From positions 5,840,001 through 5,904,000 of the forward strand of contig NZ_CP071091.1 in NCBI RefSeq assembly GCF_017301635.1: a DNA stretch of 64,000 bases, written 5' to 3'. The position numbers and the translations under genes were made by a program. This document shows positions 33,036 to 41,960 of this stretch, piece by piece. This stretch comes from Myxococcus landrumus (GTDB lineage: Bacteria > Myxococcota > Myxococcia > Myxococcales > Myxococcaceae). The notes beneath the pieces are model-generated. The model was not told the origin of the DNA. It saw nothing but the letters and a program-made list of their open reading frames with translations, and did not search any database. Within the stretch, counting starts at the first letter, position 1. The number at the start of each line of letters is the position of its first letter.

Positions 33036-33815
33036 GTGGTCCTCGAGAGCTTCCAGGTGGGTGAGGGGGATGTGCCCACGGTGCTGCTGCATGGCTTCCT
33101 CGGCTCGGGGCGCAACCTGCGCTCGCTGGCGAACGCGTGGAGCGCGGCGGACCCTCGGCGCCGCTTCCTCCTGCCGGACCTCACGGGCCACGGCGCATCG
33201 CCCGTCCCGCCGCCTGCCGCGGACCTCTTCACCCTGGCGCGCGACGTGGTGGAGACCGCGCGCGCCCAGGGCTTCACCGGCGCGCTCGACTGGGTGGGCC
33301 ACTCGCTGGGCGGACGCGTCTCGCTCGCCGCCAGCCTGCACGTGCCGGAGTCCGTCGCGCGCGTGAGCCTGCTGGACATCGCGCCCGGCCCCGTGCCGTT
33401 CGACCTGTCCGACAGCGGCATGGTGCTGGGCATCCTGCTCCAGGCCCCCTCGCGCGCGGCGAACCGCAAGGACATGCGCGCCGAGCTCTCCGGCCGGGGC
33501 CTCTCCGACGGCCTCACCGACTGGCTCTTGATGAACCTGGTGACGGAGGGCGACAGCGTGCGCTGGCGCTTCGACCGGCAGGCCCTGGCGGAGCTGCACT
33601 CGCGCGTGAATGGCATGGACCTCTGGGCCGCGCTGGAGCGACCGGACCACCCGCCCATGCGCTGCGTCCGAGGCGGCCGCTCGCGCTACGTGTCCGACGC
33701 GGAGGCCGCGCGCATGGAGGCCGCGGGCTGCCCGGTGACGACGCTCCCGAGCGCCGGCCACTTCGTCCATGTGGACACGGCGAAGGAGCTGCTGGAGTGG
33801 CTGCTGCGCGGCTGA
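33036..33815 (+). CDS. Alpha/beta hydrolase
   Basis: A 259-residue soluble hydrolase. The oxyanion block is VLLHGFLGSGRN, the nucleophile elbow GHSLGG (Ser90) and the C-terminal histidine GHFVHVD (His242), with PDLTGHGAS between. The organisation is that of small esterases such as YbfF or the MenH-like group, which act on ester or thioester substrates; the natural substrate cannot be inferred. It starts with GTG at 33036, with AAAGG upstream. It converges on the caspase gene, 13 bp beyond its stop. Confidence 0.85.
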   Translation: MVLESFQVGEGDVPTVLLHGFLGSGRNLRSLANAWSAADPRRRFLLPDLTGHGASPVPPPAADLFTLARDVVETARAQGFTGALDWVGHSLGGRVSLAASLHVPESVARVSLLDIAPGPVPFDLSDSGMVLGILLQAPSRAANRKDMRAELSGRGLSDGLTDWLLMNLVTEGDSVRWRFDRQALAELHSRVNGMDLWAALERPDHPPMRCVRGGRSRYVSDAEAARMEAAGCPVTTLPSAGHFVHVDTAKELLEWLLRG

Positions 33816-33828
33816 GAACCGCGCGCCG

Positions 33829-35982
33829 TCAGATGCGCACGCCCAGGAACAAGCTGGGCCACAGGCGAGAACCGGTGACACCACGGCCAATCTTCCACTG
33901 GGGCAGCCACGTCACCTCGCGGTCCTCGTCATCCGGCGGCGGCTCGTAGATGTTGACCGACAGTCCCCCGAAGAGGGCGAAGCGCCGCTTCAGCTCCCAG
34001 CCCACGCTGGTGCGGAGCTGATAGATGCTGTTGCTCGACGTGTCCCCGAACGACTGGTACTGCCAGCTGCCGGTGGAGAGGTCCACGTCGACGTAGTAGC
34101 GGTCCGCCTCGCCGAAGGGCAGGTGCAGGCCCACGCCCAGCGACTTGAAGGTGCGCCAGGTCTCCGCCTTGGAGCTCACGCCAATGCTCGCGACGACGTG
34201 CACCGTGCGGCTGCCGTACTTCACGCCCACCGACAGCGGTGAGATGTCGTCCGTCCAGACCTCGAAGGAGATGCGCCCCTTGCGCACCAGGCTGAGCAGG
34301 CCGATGGGCACCGACACGTCATCCGCGATGTTGATGATGCCGAGCTGAACCCCGCGCACGTTGTCGGCCACGTTGATGAGGCCCACCTGCGCACCGGACA
34401 CGCTACCCGCCAGGTTGAAGATGCCCACCTGCGCGCCCACCAGGTCCTCCACCATGTTCACGGCGCCCACGAGCTGCAGGCCGCGCATCTCATGGTCCGC
34501 GCGGTTGCCCACCAGCGAGAGCTGGAGGCCAGAGAAGGCCCGCTCCGAGTAGTTGATGACCGCCGCCACCTGTCCGCCCGTCGCGCCACCAAACGCGAGG
34601 TTGCCGCCCATCGCGACCTGGAGCCCCAGCGCCTCGCCGCCGGTGACGTTGGCGATTCCGGCGACCTGCCCGCCCTCCATCGTCCCGTCCACCCAGCCCA
34701 CGCCTCCCGCGAGTCCCAGGCCCCGGAGCTGATACGAGCGGACCGCCAACCCGCCGAGCGCCACGTGGTTCAAGCCGCTGCCGCCCCACAGCGAGGAGGT
34801 GGACAGCGGCGGCACCAGCGACAGGTTGAGGGCCACCGTGGGCAGGTCCTCCCGCGCCGTCGCCGATTCCTGCGCCAGCGGCACATCCTTCGCCGGGCCA
34901 CCCCGCGACGCCGTGCGCGTGAGCGTCACCGGGACGAAGTCGCCCACGCGCAGCTCCACGTCGCTCTTGCTCCCGACGAGCAGCTCCGCCTCGAAGCGCT
35001 GCGAGGGCCGCTCCAGCGTGACGTGGTAGCGCCCCGCGTCCAGGCCCAGCGAGAGCCTCCGCCCGGACGGCTTCTGGAGCTCCGCCACCAGTTGGTTGCC
35101 CCAGTCACGCACGAAGAGGCGGCCCTGCACGTCCTCCGCGATGCGCACGCGCGCGGCGGAGCCTCGCAGGTCCGTCATCACCAGGTCGCCACTGCCCGCC
35201 AGCTGGATGTCATAGGCCGCGTGCTGCGGCCCGCCTTGCGAGCGCTCGGTGCGGGCCAGCGTCTCGTGGAAGGCGAACTGGTAGGCCTCGTGCAGCGTGA
35301 CACGCCCATCGCCCGTGGTGTCCGCCGCGCCACGAAGGCCGGTGACGAGGAAGTGCGTGAAGAAGGACGCGCCGATGACATCCGACTCCTGCGCCACTTC
35401 ATCCGCGGAGCTGGAGGCCAGGTACGCATGGCCGCGCACCTGCGCGGACGCATCCGTGAGGAACGCGGGGCGGCGCAGCCCTCCCTTGAACCGCGTGAGC
35501 GCGCCGGAGCCACACGAGTCGAGGATGGCGATGCGCACCTCCACGGGCACCAGGCCCATGAGCTTGCGCAGGTCCTCGTAGGGGACTCGCTCACCGCGAG
35601 GCAGCAGGCCATCCGCGTCCGAGTGGCCCGAGTAGTACACCACCAGCTCGCGCCGCACGCCCGGCGTCGCGGCCGCTTCGACGAGGGTGCGCAGCCGCTC
35701 CAGCGCCGCGAGCAGCGCGTCCCGGTCCGCCTCCAGCAGGAGCACCCGGTCCGTGGGCTGCACACCGCCCAGGTCCTCGAGGACACGCGACATGGCCAGC
35801 GCATCCGAACCCGCGTACCGCAAGCGCTCGCGCCCTGGCCCGCCCTCGCTGGAGCCGACAATCAGGGCGAAGCGGCGAAGCGTGGCGTCGGGCTCCTCCA
35901 TCCGCGCGGCGGCGTGGGAGTCAGCGCCCCACGCCACCAGCACCAGCGCGGCCAGCACTCCAGCTGTGCTTCTGCTCATCAT
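33829..35982 (-). CDS. Exported caspase-like protein with LA_2272-type surface repeats
   Basis: A 717-residue protein: signal peptide (to about SHAAA), a C14 caspase-like domain with His120 (VVYYSGHSDADG) and Cys157 (AILDSCGSGALTRFKGG), followed by an EF-hand-like stretch (DTTGDGRVTLHEAY), a beta-rich linker, and repeats after about residue 470 of the type GxQxGxxN (GLQLSLVGN, GLQLVGAVN, GAQVGIFN, GAQVGLIN, GVQLGIIN), matching the LA_2272 surface repeat. The C terminus looks like an outer-membrane beta structure. Caspase-type dyads cleave after basic or acidic residues; here the enzyme would act outside the cytoplasm. ATG 35982 and 35979 are adjacent options. Confidence 0.82.
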   Translation of the reverse strand: MMSRSTAGVLAALVLVAWGADSHAAARMEEPDATLRRFALIVGSSEGGPGRERLRYAGSDALAMSRVLEDLGGVQPTDRVLLLEADRDALLAALERLRTLVEAAATPGVRRELVVYYSGHSDADGLLPRGERVPYEDLRKLMGLVPVEVRIAILDSCGSGALTRFKGGLRRPAFLTDASAQVRGHAYLASSSADEVAQESDVIGASFFTHFLVTGLRGAADTTGDGRVTLHEAYQFAFHETLARTERSQGGPQHAAYDIQLAGSGDLVMTDLRGSAARVRIAEDVQGRLFVRDWGNQLVAELQKPSGRRLSLGLDAGRYHVTLERPSQRFEAELLVGSKSDVELRVGDFVPVTLTRTASRGGPAKDVPLAQESATAREDLPTVALNLSLVPPLSTSSLWGGSGLNHVALGGLAVRSYQLRGLGLAGGVGWVDGTMEGGQVAGIANVTGGEALGLQVAMGGNLAFGGATGGQVAAVINYSERAFSGLQLSLVGNRADHEMRGLQLVGAVNMVEDLVGAQVGIFNLAGSVSGAQVGLINVADNVRGVQLGIINIADDVSVPIGLLSLVRKGRISFEVWTDDISPLSVGVKYGSRTVHVVASIGVSSKAETWRTFKSLGVGLHLPFGEADRYYVDVDLSTGSWQYQSFGDTSSNSIYQLRTSVGWELKRRFALFGGLSVNIYEPPPDDEDREVTWLPQWKIGRGVTGSRLWPSLFLGVRI

Positions 35983-36077
35983 CCGCGTCCCACCCACTCC
36001 AGCCTCGGCCCGGCCTCTCGAGAGCACCGCTGGCATACCTCGGATGGCCGCCCCCGTGCGAACCATCCGTCACTGCG

Positions 36078-37004
36078 TTACGGCGACCAGAGCACCCTTC
36101 GGACGAGCCAGGAGCTGCCTCCTCGCCCGTCTCGCACCACGGCCCAGAAGGTGACCTCCTGTGCCACCGCGTCCTTCTCCGGCGGCTCCCACTCCGTGCG
36201 GTGACGGCCGGGCCCACCCGCGAAGTCCGAGCCACCCGTCTGCTCCGGGCTGAACTCGCCCAGCGTCGCGTGCCAGGAGATGGTCCACGACTCCTGGAGG
36301 TTCACCCGCTCCTCGCGAAGGCCGGGCACCACGTAGGACTCCTCCAGGTCGGAGATGTCGTTGGCCCGCACCACGAACGGCCCCTTGCCCTTCAGCGTGG
36401 GCGGCGCCGCGGCGTCCCACGCCTGGTCATCCAGCGTGAGCCCCCGGAGCACCGGCTGCACGTTGGCCACCATGCCGGGCACGATGGGGCAGGAGAAGAC
36501 CATCAGCTTCTGCGCGTGGACGGACTCCGAGCCCGCCGTCACGTGCAGCACCAGCGGCATGCGCAGGCTCCCATAGCCCTTGTAGGGGTCCGCCTGCCGC
36601 ACCTTCTCCAACAGCAGCGTGCCGTCCCGGACCTGGGACGCGCCGGGGCGGATGCGCACTTCCAGGTCGCCCGCCGTCGTCGTGCCCTGCGCCAACTGGA
36701 TGCGCGTGGACTCGTCCTCGCATCGCTCATCATCCGGGTTCGCGCACGCCCACAGCGTGTAGGCGATGGAGCGCCCCTCGCCCTTCGGGTCCGCCAGGAG
36801 CGCGCGGTAGGTCACCTCTTGCGTGAGGACCTCCAGCGACTGCCCGTTGAGCTCGCACGTGGGAGCCATCAGCTCCGGAGCGTCCACCGCGACGCCCAGC
36901 ACCCGCAGGTCCTTCACGTTCGAGGACACGTCGTCCGCGTCGACACACGCCACCGCGCCCGCCGCCACCAACAACAGTCCACCCATCTTGAGCCAGGTGT
37001 TCAT
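36078..37004 (-). CDS. TonB-receptor partner lipoprotein (copy 2)
   Basis: A 308-residue protein with a signal and lipobox-like LVAAGAVAC (Cys20), paralogous to the product of 8481-9359: both have an early (L/V)RVLGxxxxxPEL block and a late VVRDGRGGSSWLVR block. It contains two Cys-linked segments (LMAPTCELNGQ and LWACANPDDERCEDE). It begins 1 bp after the receptor stop, so it is the last gene of the exbB-exbD-tonB-receptor operon. Likely role: surface or periplasmic component of the same uptake system. It has no SusD-like features. Confidence 0.8.
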   Translation of the reverse strand: MNTWLKMGGLLLVAAGAVACVDADDVSSNVKDLRVLGVAVDAPELMAPTCELNGQSLEVLTQEVTYRALLADPKGEGRSIAYTLWACANPDDERCEDESTRIQLAQGTTTAGDLEVRIRPGASQVRDGTLLLEKVRQADPYKGYGSLRMPLVLHVTAGSESVHAQKLMVFSCPIVPGMVANVQPVLRGLTLDDQAWDAAAPPTLKGKGPFVVRANDISDLEESYVVPGLREERVNLQESWTISWHATLGEFSPEQTGGSDFAGGPGRHRTEWEPPEKDAVAQEVTFWAVVRDGRGGSSWLVRRVLWSP

Positions 37005-37005
37005 C

Positions 37006-39726
37006 TTAGAAGCTTCCTTTCACGCCCAACACCGGGAGGATGGGGATGCCAGGAATGTCCCTGAGCTTTCGATACCGGTAGTCGTTGAAGACGAACTCGA
37101 CGTTCTTCGCGTTGTAGAGGTTCTGCACGTCCATGTAGAGCGCCAGGGTCCAGTTGTCGAAGCGCCAGCCCTTCTCGATGCGGACGTCCAACTGGTGGAA
37201 CGTGGAGGCTCGAGCGGAGAAGTAGCGGCCGTACGTGGGCCCGAAGTCGTTTGCATCCGAGTTGTAGATGTCACCCCGATTCGCCAGCGGCGTCGTCGGC
37301 CGACCGGTGGTGAGGCGGAAGCGGCCGCCCAGCTCCCAGCCGTTGCCCAGGAGGTAGGTGCCCACGAGCGTGAGGATGTGCGTCTGGTCCCAGGCGCTCA
37401 GGCCGTAGGTCTCCTCGCCGAAGCCTCCCGGCGGGCCCCCGTTGCCACCGAAGGAGTCGTCACGCTGGGGCTTGGCGCCCGCGCGGCCGTCCTCGGCGTG
37501 GCTGAGCGTGTACGAGAGCCAGCCGTACCACTTGTCCGTGGCGGAGGCGCGCTCCTTCTTCACCATCAACTCCACGCCGTACGCCTTGCCGATGCCCGCG
37601 TTGACGTAGCGGTCCTGGACGAAGCCGCCGTTCTCGGTGGGCCGCACATCACCGGGCGCCACCACGTTCTCGAAGCGGCGGTTGTAGAAGCCGGTGACGT
37701 CCACGTTCCACGACTCCCACAGCCGCTGCTCCACGCCGAGGCTCGACTGGAAGGCGCGCTGGTAGGCGAGGAGCGGGTTGCCGTAGGGCGAGTAGATGAA
37801 CTGGAAGGTGTCCGCGGGCTGGCTGTAGAGGCCCAGCGAGCCCTTGAAGGCGGTGTTCTCGCTGGCGGCGTAGCGGACCCACAGCCGGGGGTCCAGGAGG
37901 ACGTTGCGCGTGTCGCCCACCTTCTGGAGGTTGCCGCGCACGCCGGGGGTGATGGTGACGGGGCCCAGCTTGAAGTCCATCTCGGCGAAAAGGGCCCCGT
38001 CAAAGCCGTTCATCGTGAGCTTCTCGTGAATCATCTCCGCGACGGGCTCGGCGCCAGGGAAGGGCACGTACTCGGTGCCGCCCGGGGCGGGAGTCCTCGC
38101 GTCAATCTTCACGTGGTCGAAGTAGACGTCCAGGCCCGAGCGCAGGGTGAACTCGGGGGCCAGCTCCACCGTCACCAGCTCGCGCGCGCCCAACGAGTAG
38201 ATGGTGTCGTGCTCGGTGAAGGAGCCGACGCTGAAGTCGGTGTAGTCCACGCCGACATAGGGCGTGAAGACGGAGGTGAAGTTCCCCTTCCGGTACGTCC
38301 AGTCGCCCTTCAGCCGGTGGAAGCGCGTGCGCGAGTCCAGGGTGATGTCGCGGTCCTGCTTCTCACCACCCGACACCAGGCGCAGCTTGTCGTCGCTGCC
38401 GAAGGCCATGATGTAGCCGGTGCTGCGCGCGGCCCCGGGCTCCGGCGTCTCGCCGCGCTTGGCGCCGAGGTCCAGGCGCAGCTGGTAGTCCCAGTACACG
38501 GGGACGATGGAGAGCGTGGTGCCCTCGTCCTTCGGGAGGAACGCGGGCAGCAGCGCATCCACGTACGAGCGCCGCGCGGCGGCCGCCACGCTGATGCCCT
38601 CGGTGATGGGGGCCTCCAGGAAGAAGCCCGCGTCGAGCACGTCCACCTTGACGGAGCCGTGCACCGTGTCCGCCGCGCCCTTGCGCGTGCTCACGTCCAC
38701 CACGCCGCCCACCGCGCGGCCGTACTGGCTGCCGTAGCCGCCCGGGTAGAAGTCGAGCGAGTCGATGAACTCGCCGTTGACCACGGACGGGCCACCGAGC
38801 AAGTGGAAGAGGTTGGGGATGCGGACCCCGTCCATCATCGTCGCCGTCTGGCCCGGGTTGGAGCCGCGCACCAGCAGGTCGCCGGAGATGAAGGGCGCGC
38901 GCGCCACGCCCGGCAGCGTCTGGATGACGCGGATGGGGTCGCCGAAGGTGCCCGGCGTCTTCTGCGCCTCCTCGCGCGTGACGGTGCGGCGGACGACTTC
39001 CTTCTTCGGCCGCGCGGAGCGCACCACCGTCTCGAAGGCGCTCCCGGCCGGAGCCAGGTAGAGCTTCACCTCGGTGGTCTCGTTGGCCTTGAGCGTCTCC
39101 TTCGTCTGGTAGAGCTGGTAGCCGGAGGCGATGACGCGCATCGCGCACTCGCCCGGCGGCACCTCGAGGGTGAAGCGGCCCTCCTCGTCGGACACGGCCT
39201 CGGGGGCGTCCGCTTCGTCGCCGCAGCGCACGGTGGCGCCGGCCACGCGCGAGCGGCTGCCTCGGGAGATGAGCTGGCCGGTGAGGGTGGCCTTGGGGGC
39301 CTCGGCCTCGGCGGCGGCGCCTTCCGCGGGCGGCGGCGCGTTGAGGGTGAAGTTGTAGACGTACTCCACCTGCACCGGCGCGGGCACGCCGTCGACCTCG
39401 GCGGGCGAGAACTGGAACTGGCGCACGGCGGCGATGGCGGCCTCGTCGAAGCCGTTGCCGACCGGTTCGGTGGGCTGCACGTCCGTCACCGCGCCGGTGT
39501 CGCTGATGGTGATGATGAGGCGCACGGAGGCGGTGAGGCCCTGGGCGAGCGCCGCTTCGGGGTACTGGGCGCTCACGGACCGCACCAGCTCCGGGGCCTT
39601 GGTGATGGTGGGCTGCGGGGCCTGCGCGGCGGGGGCTTCCGGCTGCGGAGCCTGAGCGAGCGCCGGAGTGGCCACCCACATGGAGGCGGCGGCGAGCGCG
39701 GCGCGAGCTTTCACGTTCGAGGACAT
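37006..39726 (-). CDS. TonB-dependent receptor with N-terminal TonB-like domain (copy 2)
   Basis: A 906-residue outer-membrane receptor. The signal peptide ends at PALAQ. An N-terminal TonB_C-like domain (about residues 45-130) has LVRSVSAQYPEAALAQGLTA and FDEAAIAAVRQFQFSPAEVD; a carboxypeptidase-regulatory-like domain follows (GSRSRVAGATVRCGDE), then the plug with RVIQTLPGVARAPFISGDLL, a gap to GGVVDVSTRKGAADT, and a barrel ending VLGVKGSF. It is more similar in layout to the receptor at 9363 than to anything else here. Ligand unknown. It lies between tonB (179 bp before) and the partner lipoprotein (1 bp after). ATG 39726 is chosen for the signal peptide. Confidence 0.9.
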   Translation of the reverse strand: MSSNVKARAALAAASMWVATPALAQAPQPEAPAAQAPQPTITKAPELVRSVSAQYPEAALAQGLTASVRLIITISDTGAVTDVQPTEPVGNGFDEAAIAAVRQFQFSPAEVDGVPAPVQVEYVYNFTLNAPPPAEGAAAEAEAPKATLTGQLISRGSRSRVAGATVRCGDEADAPEAVSDEEGRFTLEVPPGECAMRVIASGYQLYQTKETLKANETTEVKLYLAPAGSAFETVVRSARPKKEVVRRTVTREEAQKTPGTFGDPIRVIQTLPGVARAPFISGDLLVRGSNPGQTATMMDGVRIPNLFHLLGGPSVVNGEFIDSLDFYPGGYGSQYGRAVGGVVDVSTRKGAADTVHGSVKVDVLDAGFFLEAPITEGISVAAAARRSYVDALLPAFLPKDEGTTLSIVPVYWDYQLRLDLGAKRGETPEPGAARSTGYIMAFGSDDKLRLVSGGEKQDRDITLDSRTRFHRLKGDWTYRKGNFTSVFTPYVGVDYTDFSVGSFTEHDTIYSLGARELVTVELAPEFTLRSGLDVYFDHVKIDARTPAPGGTEYVPFPGAEPVAEMIHEKLTMNGFDGALFAEMDFKLGPVTITPGVRGNLQKVGDTRNVLLDPRLWVRYAASENTAFKGSLGLYSQPADTFQFIYSPYGNPLLAYQRAFQSSLGVEQRLWESWNVDVTGFYNRRFENVVAPGDVRPTENGGFVQDRYVNAGIGKAYGVELMVKKERASATDKWYGWLSYTLSHAEDGRAGAKPQRDDSFGGNGGPPGGFGEETYGLSAWDQTHILTLVGTYLLGNGWELGGRFRLTTGRPTTPLANRGDIYNSDANDFGPTYGRYFSARASTFHQLDVRIEKGWRFDNWTLALYMDVQNLYNAKNVEFVFNDYRYRKLRDIPGIPILPVLGVKGSF

Positions 39727-39904
39727 GGGTCTTTCAGGGACGGCTGCGTGAAGAAGGGAGTCAGCCTCCCACCGGCAAAGGGACGGAGCGAGGAAGGGGT
39801 GGAGGAACCAGTGGACTTGCTCGGGCCGTGGAAGTGAGAGGCCCACTGGTGCACTCCCCCGCTCCGGCCCTTTCCCGGCGGGAGGGTGTTTCAAACTCAC
39901 AAGC

Positions 39905-40708
39905 TCAATCGAGGAGGAACGTATAGGCGTACTTCATCTCCGTGGAGACCGCCTCGCCCCCCTTGTAGGCGGGAGAGAAGCGGAAGCGGAGGATGGCGTT
40001 GCGAGCCGCTTCTTCCAGGCCGTAGCCCGGCCCCTTCAGCACGCGCGCCGCCACGACGCGCCCCTCGGGGTCGATGGTGATGGACAGCGTCACCGTGCCT
40101 TCGATGCCCGCGCGGCGGGCCTCTTCGGGATACGGAATCTTCACCTCGCTGGCGAGCTGCGGCTCACGGTCCACCTGGTAGATGGGCGTGTACTTGGGCG
40201 CGCTGTACGCCTTCACTTCTTGCGGCGCCTTGGCCCGGTCCGCGGTGCGTCCGTAGAGGGTGTTGCCCACCGGGGCCGCGAAGCCGCCGGCGCTGGTGGT
40301 CGAGGACATGGACATGCCGACGACCAGGGGCGTGGGCTTCGCGTTGGGAGGCGGCGGCTCGTTGGGCGGAGGCGGCGCGTCCTCGGGCGGCGGTGGCAGG
40401 GGCTTGGGGGCCTGGGCAACCTTGATGGGCGGAGGCTTGATGCGGACCTTGGGCGGAGGAGGAGGCTCCGGCTTGGGCTCCTCCTTCACCTCGGGCGGAG
40501 GCGGCGGCGGTGGCTTCGTCACCTCCACCATCACCAACTCCACGGGCTTCTGCGGGGCGGTGCGCTCCGGAGGCTTCGTGTGCAGCACCACCAACCCCAG
40601 CCCGTGCAGCGCGAGCGAGCCCGTGACGAACCCCACCAGCAACCCACTGCCGCCCCGTCGGGGCAGGACCAGACCATTGTCGAGCGCGCTCGTCGTCATT
40701 GCGTTCAC
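39905..40708 (-). CDS. tonB: TonB energy transducer
   Basis: A 267-residue TonB: cytoplasmic N terminus, one transmembrane helix (GLLVGFVTGSLALHGLGLVV), a Pro/Lys/Glu-rich periplasmic rod (PPPPPPPEVKEEPKPEP and PLPPPPEDAPPPP) and a C-terminal TonB domain (IPYPEEARRAGIEGTVTLSI, GLEEAARNAILRFRFSPAYK) that contacts receptor TonB boxes. It begins 1 bp after the exbD stop, so is translationally coupled. The receptor gene follows after 178 bp. Confidence 0.92.
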   Translation of the reverse strand: MNAMTTSALDNGLVLPRRGGSGLLVGFVTGSLALHGLGLVVLHTKPPERTAPQKPVELVMVEVTKPPPPPPPEVKEEPKPEPPPPPKVRIKPPPIKVAQAPKPLPPPPEDAPPPPNEPPPPNAKPTPLVVGMSMSSTTSAGGFAAPVGNTLYGRTADRAKAPQEVKAYSAPKYTPIYQVDREPQLASEVKIPYPEEARRAGIEGTVTLSITIDPEGRVVAARVLKGPGYGLEEAARNAILRFRFSPAYKGGEAVSTEMKYAYTFLLD

Positions 40709-40709
40709 G

Positions 40710-41135
40710 TCAGCCCCGCGGCGCGGGGGCGACGTCCTTCTCGATGTTGAGCGCGAACTTGGCGATGCCCTGGCCCTTCACCGTGTCGATGAGCCGCATC
40801 ACCTGTCCGTACGCGATGCTCTGGTCGGCGCTGATGATGGCGCGGGTGTCCTTGTCCTTGGCGACGGCCTCGGCCACCTTCTGCGTCAGCTCCACTTCCG
40901 TCACCTGGGTGCCGTCGAAGTAGAACTTCCCTTCCTTGTCGAGCACCACGTTGACCAGGCCCTGCACCGTCTCGCCGCCGTTGGCCGCGCGGGGCAGGTC
41001 CACTTCCACCGTCTCACGGACGATGAAGTTGGCGGTCACCATGAAGATGATGAGGAGCACCAGCACGACATCCACGAGCGGTGTGACGTTGATGCCCGTG
41101 ATTTCCTCTTCGTTGTCCTGCGCGCCGCCGGCCAT
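40710..41135 (-). CDS. exbD: Biopolymer transport protein ExbD
   Basis: A 141-residue protein with the ExbD/TolR plan: short N-terminal cytoplasmic part, one membrane helix (TPLVDVVLVLLIIFMVTANF) carrying the essential Asp (Asp22), and a periplasmic domain ending in LNIEKDVAPAPRG. With ExbB it forms the proton-driven motor that energises TonB. It starts 2 bp after the exbB stop and ends 1 bp before tonB. Confidence 0.93.
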   Translation of the reverse strand: MAGGAQDNEEEITGINVTPLVDVVLVLLIIFMVTANFIVRETVEVDLPRAANGGETVQGLVNVVLDKEGKFYFDGTQVTEVELTQKVAEAVAKDKDTRAIISADQSIAYGQVMRLIDTVKGQGIAKFALNIEKDVAPAPRG

Positions 41136-41137
41136 GA

Positions 41138-41812
41138 CTAGCGAGCCTCCGCGCGCAGGCTGCCGACCAGGGCGTGGCCCAGGGCGTTGGCGCGACTGGT
41201 GAGCGTCTTCAGCTGGCGGTTGAAGATGTTGAAGGCGACGACGGCGGGAATCGCGACGGCCAGGCCCACGGCGGTGGCGACGAGCGCCTCCGAAATGCCG
41301 CCCATGACGGTCTGCTGGATGGCGGCGCCCTTCACGTTCATGGAGCCCAGGTCGTGGAAGGCCTTGATGATGCCGAGCACGGTGCCGAAGAGGCCGATGA
41401 ACGGGGCGTTGTTGCCCAGCGTGCCGAGGAAGGACAGGAAGCGCTCATACTGGGGGCGCTCACGGGCCATGGTGGAGGCGATGACCTGCTCGACGGAGTC
41501 GGCGCCTTGCGCGGAGGAGGCCAGGCCCTCGCGGATGATGGCGGCCTCCATGCCCCGGCGTCCCTGGATGGCGACGCGGACCGCATCGAGCTCGCCGCGG
41601 GCCAGCCTCACGGCGAGCGCCTCCGAGTCCGGGAGGCGGTTGCGGGCGAAGTACACCGCGCGCTCCAGCATGATGCCGATGGACAGCACCGACAGGAACA
41701 CCAGGATCCACAGCACCCACTCGGCGGAGGTGAGTGTGACGCCGAGAAGCTTGCTGCTGAGCCACCCGAGATTCTCCGCGGGAACCTGGGCGAGGACGGC
41801 GATGGACGACAT
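41138..41812 (-). CDS. exbB: ExbB/MotA/TolQ proton channel protein
   Basis: A 224-residue protein with three membrane helices: an N-terminal one (WVLWILVFLSVLSIGIMLE), and two late ones in LGNNAPFIGLFGTVLGIIKA and ISEALVATAVGLAVAIPAVV, the conserved ExbB core. It forms the stator pentamer around ExbD. It is the first gene of the exbB-exbD-tonB-receptor-lipoprotein operon. ATG 41812 follows AGGGGAAAG. The region immediately upstream folds into a hairpin that includes this ribosome site. Confidence 0.93.
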   Translation of the reverse strand: MSSIAVLAQVPAENLGWLSSKLLGVTLTSAEWVLWILVFLSVLSIGIMLERAVYFARNRLPDSEALAVRLARGELDAVRVAIQGRRGMEAAIIREGLASSAQGADSVEQVIASTMARERPQYERFLSFLGTLGNNAPFIGLFGTVLGIIKAFHDLGSMNVKGAAIQQTVMGGISEALVATAVGLAVAIPAVVAFNIFNRQLKTLTSRANALGHALVGSLRAEAR

Positions 41813-41856
41813 GGTGTTCTTTCCCCTCTTGAATGCGTTGGCGGGAAGGGAACACC
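41813..41856 (-). promoter_or_regulatory. Leader stem-loop overlapping the exbB ribosome binding site
   Basis: On the minus strand the 44 bases directly before the exbB ATG form an imperfect hairpin: GGTGTTCCCTTCCC (41856-41843) can pair with GGGGAAAGAACACC (41826-41813), 12 of 14 positions paired with one 2-nt mismatch. The AGGGG ribosome site lies within the 3' arm. GGTGTTC occurs a third time at 41926-41932, farther upstream in the same intergenic region. Confidence 0.5.
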
Positions 41857-41960
41857 GAAGCGGTGGATATGTGTCACTCGCCATTTGTGGATCTGTTTCC
41901 GGCCTGTAGGCGGGTGTGGGCCCAGGGTGTTCTCGACGGGTGTGCGGGGGTGGGGAGAGA

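Noticed and set aside
36823-39837. 1004-residue plus-strand frame opposite the second receptor
   Set aside because: Antisense to a well-supported receptor and composed of low-complexity Val/Glu/Leu/Arg sequence.
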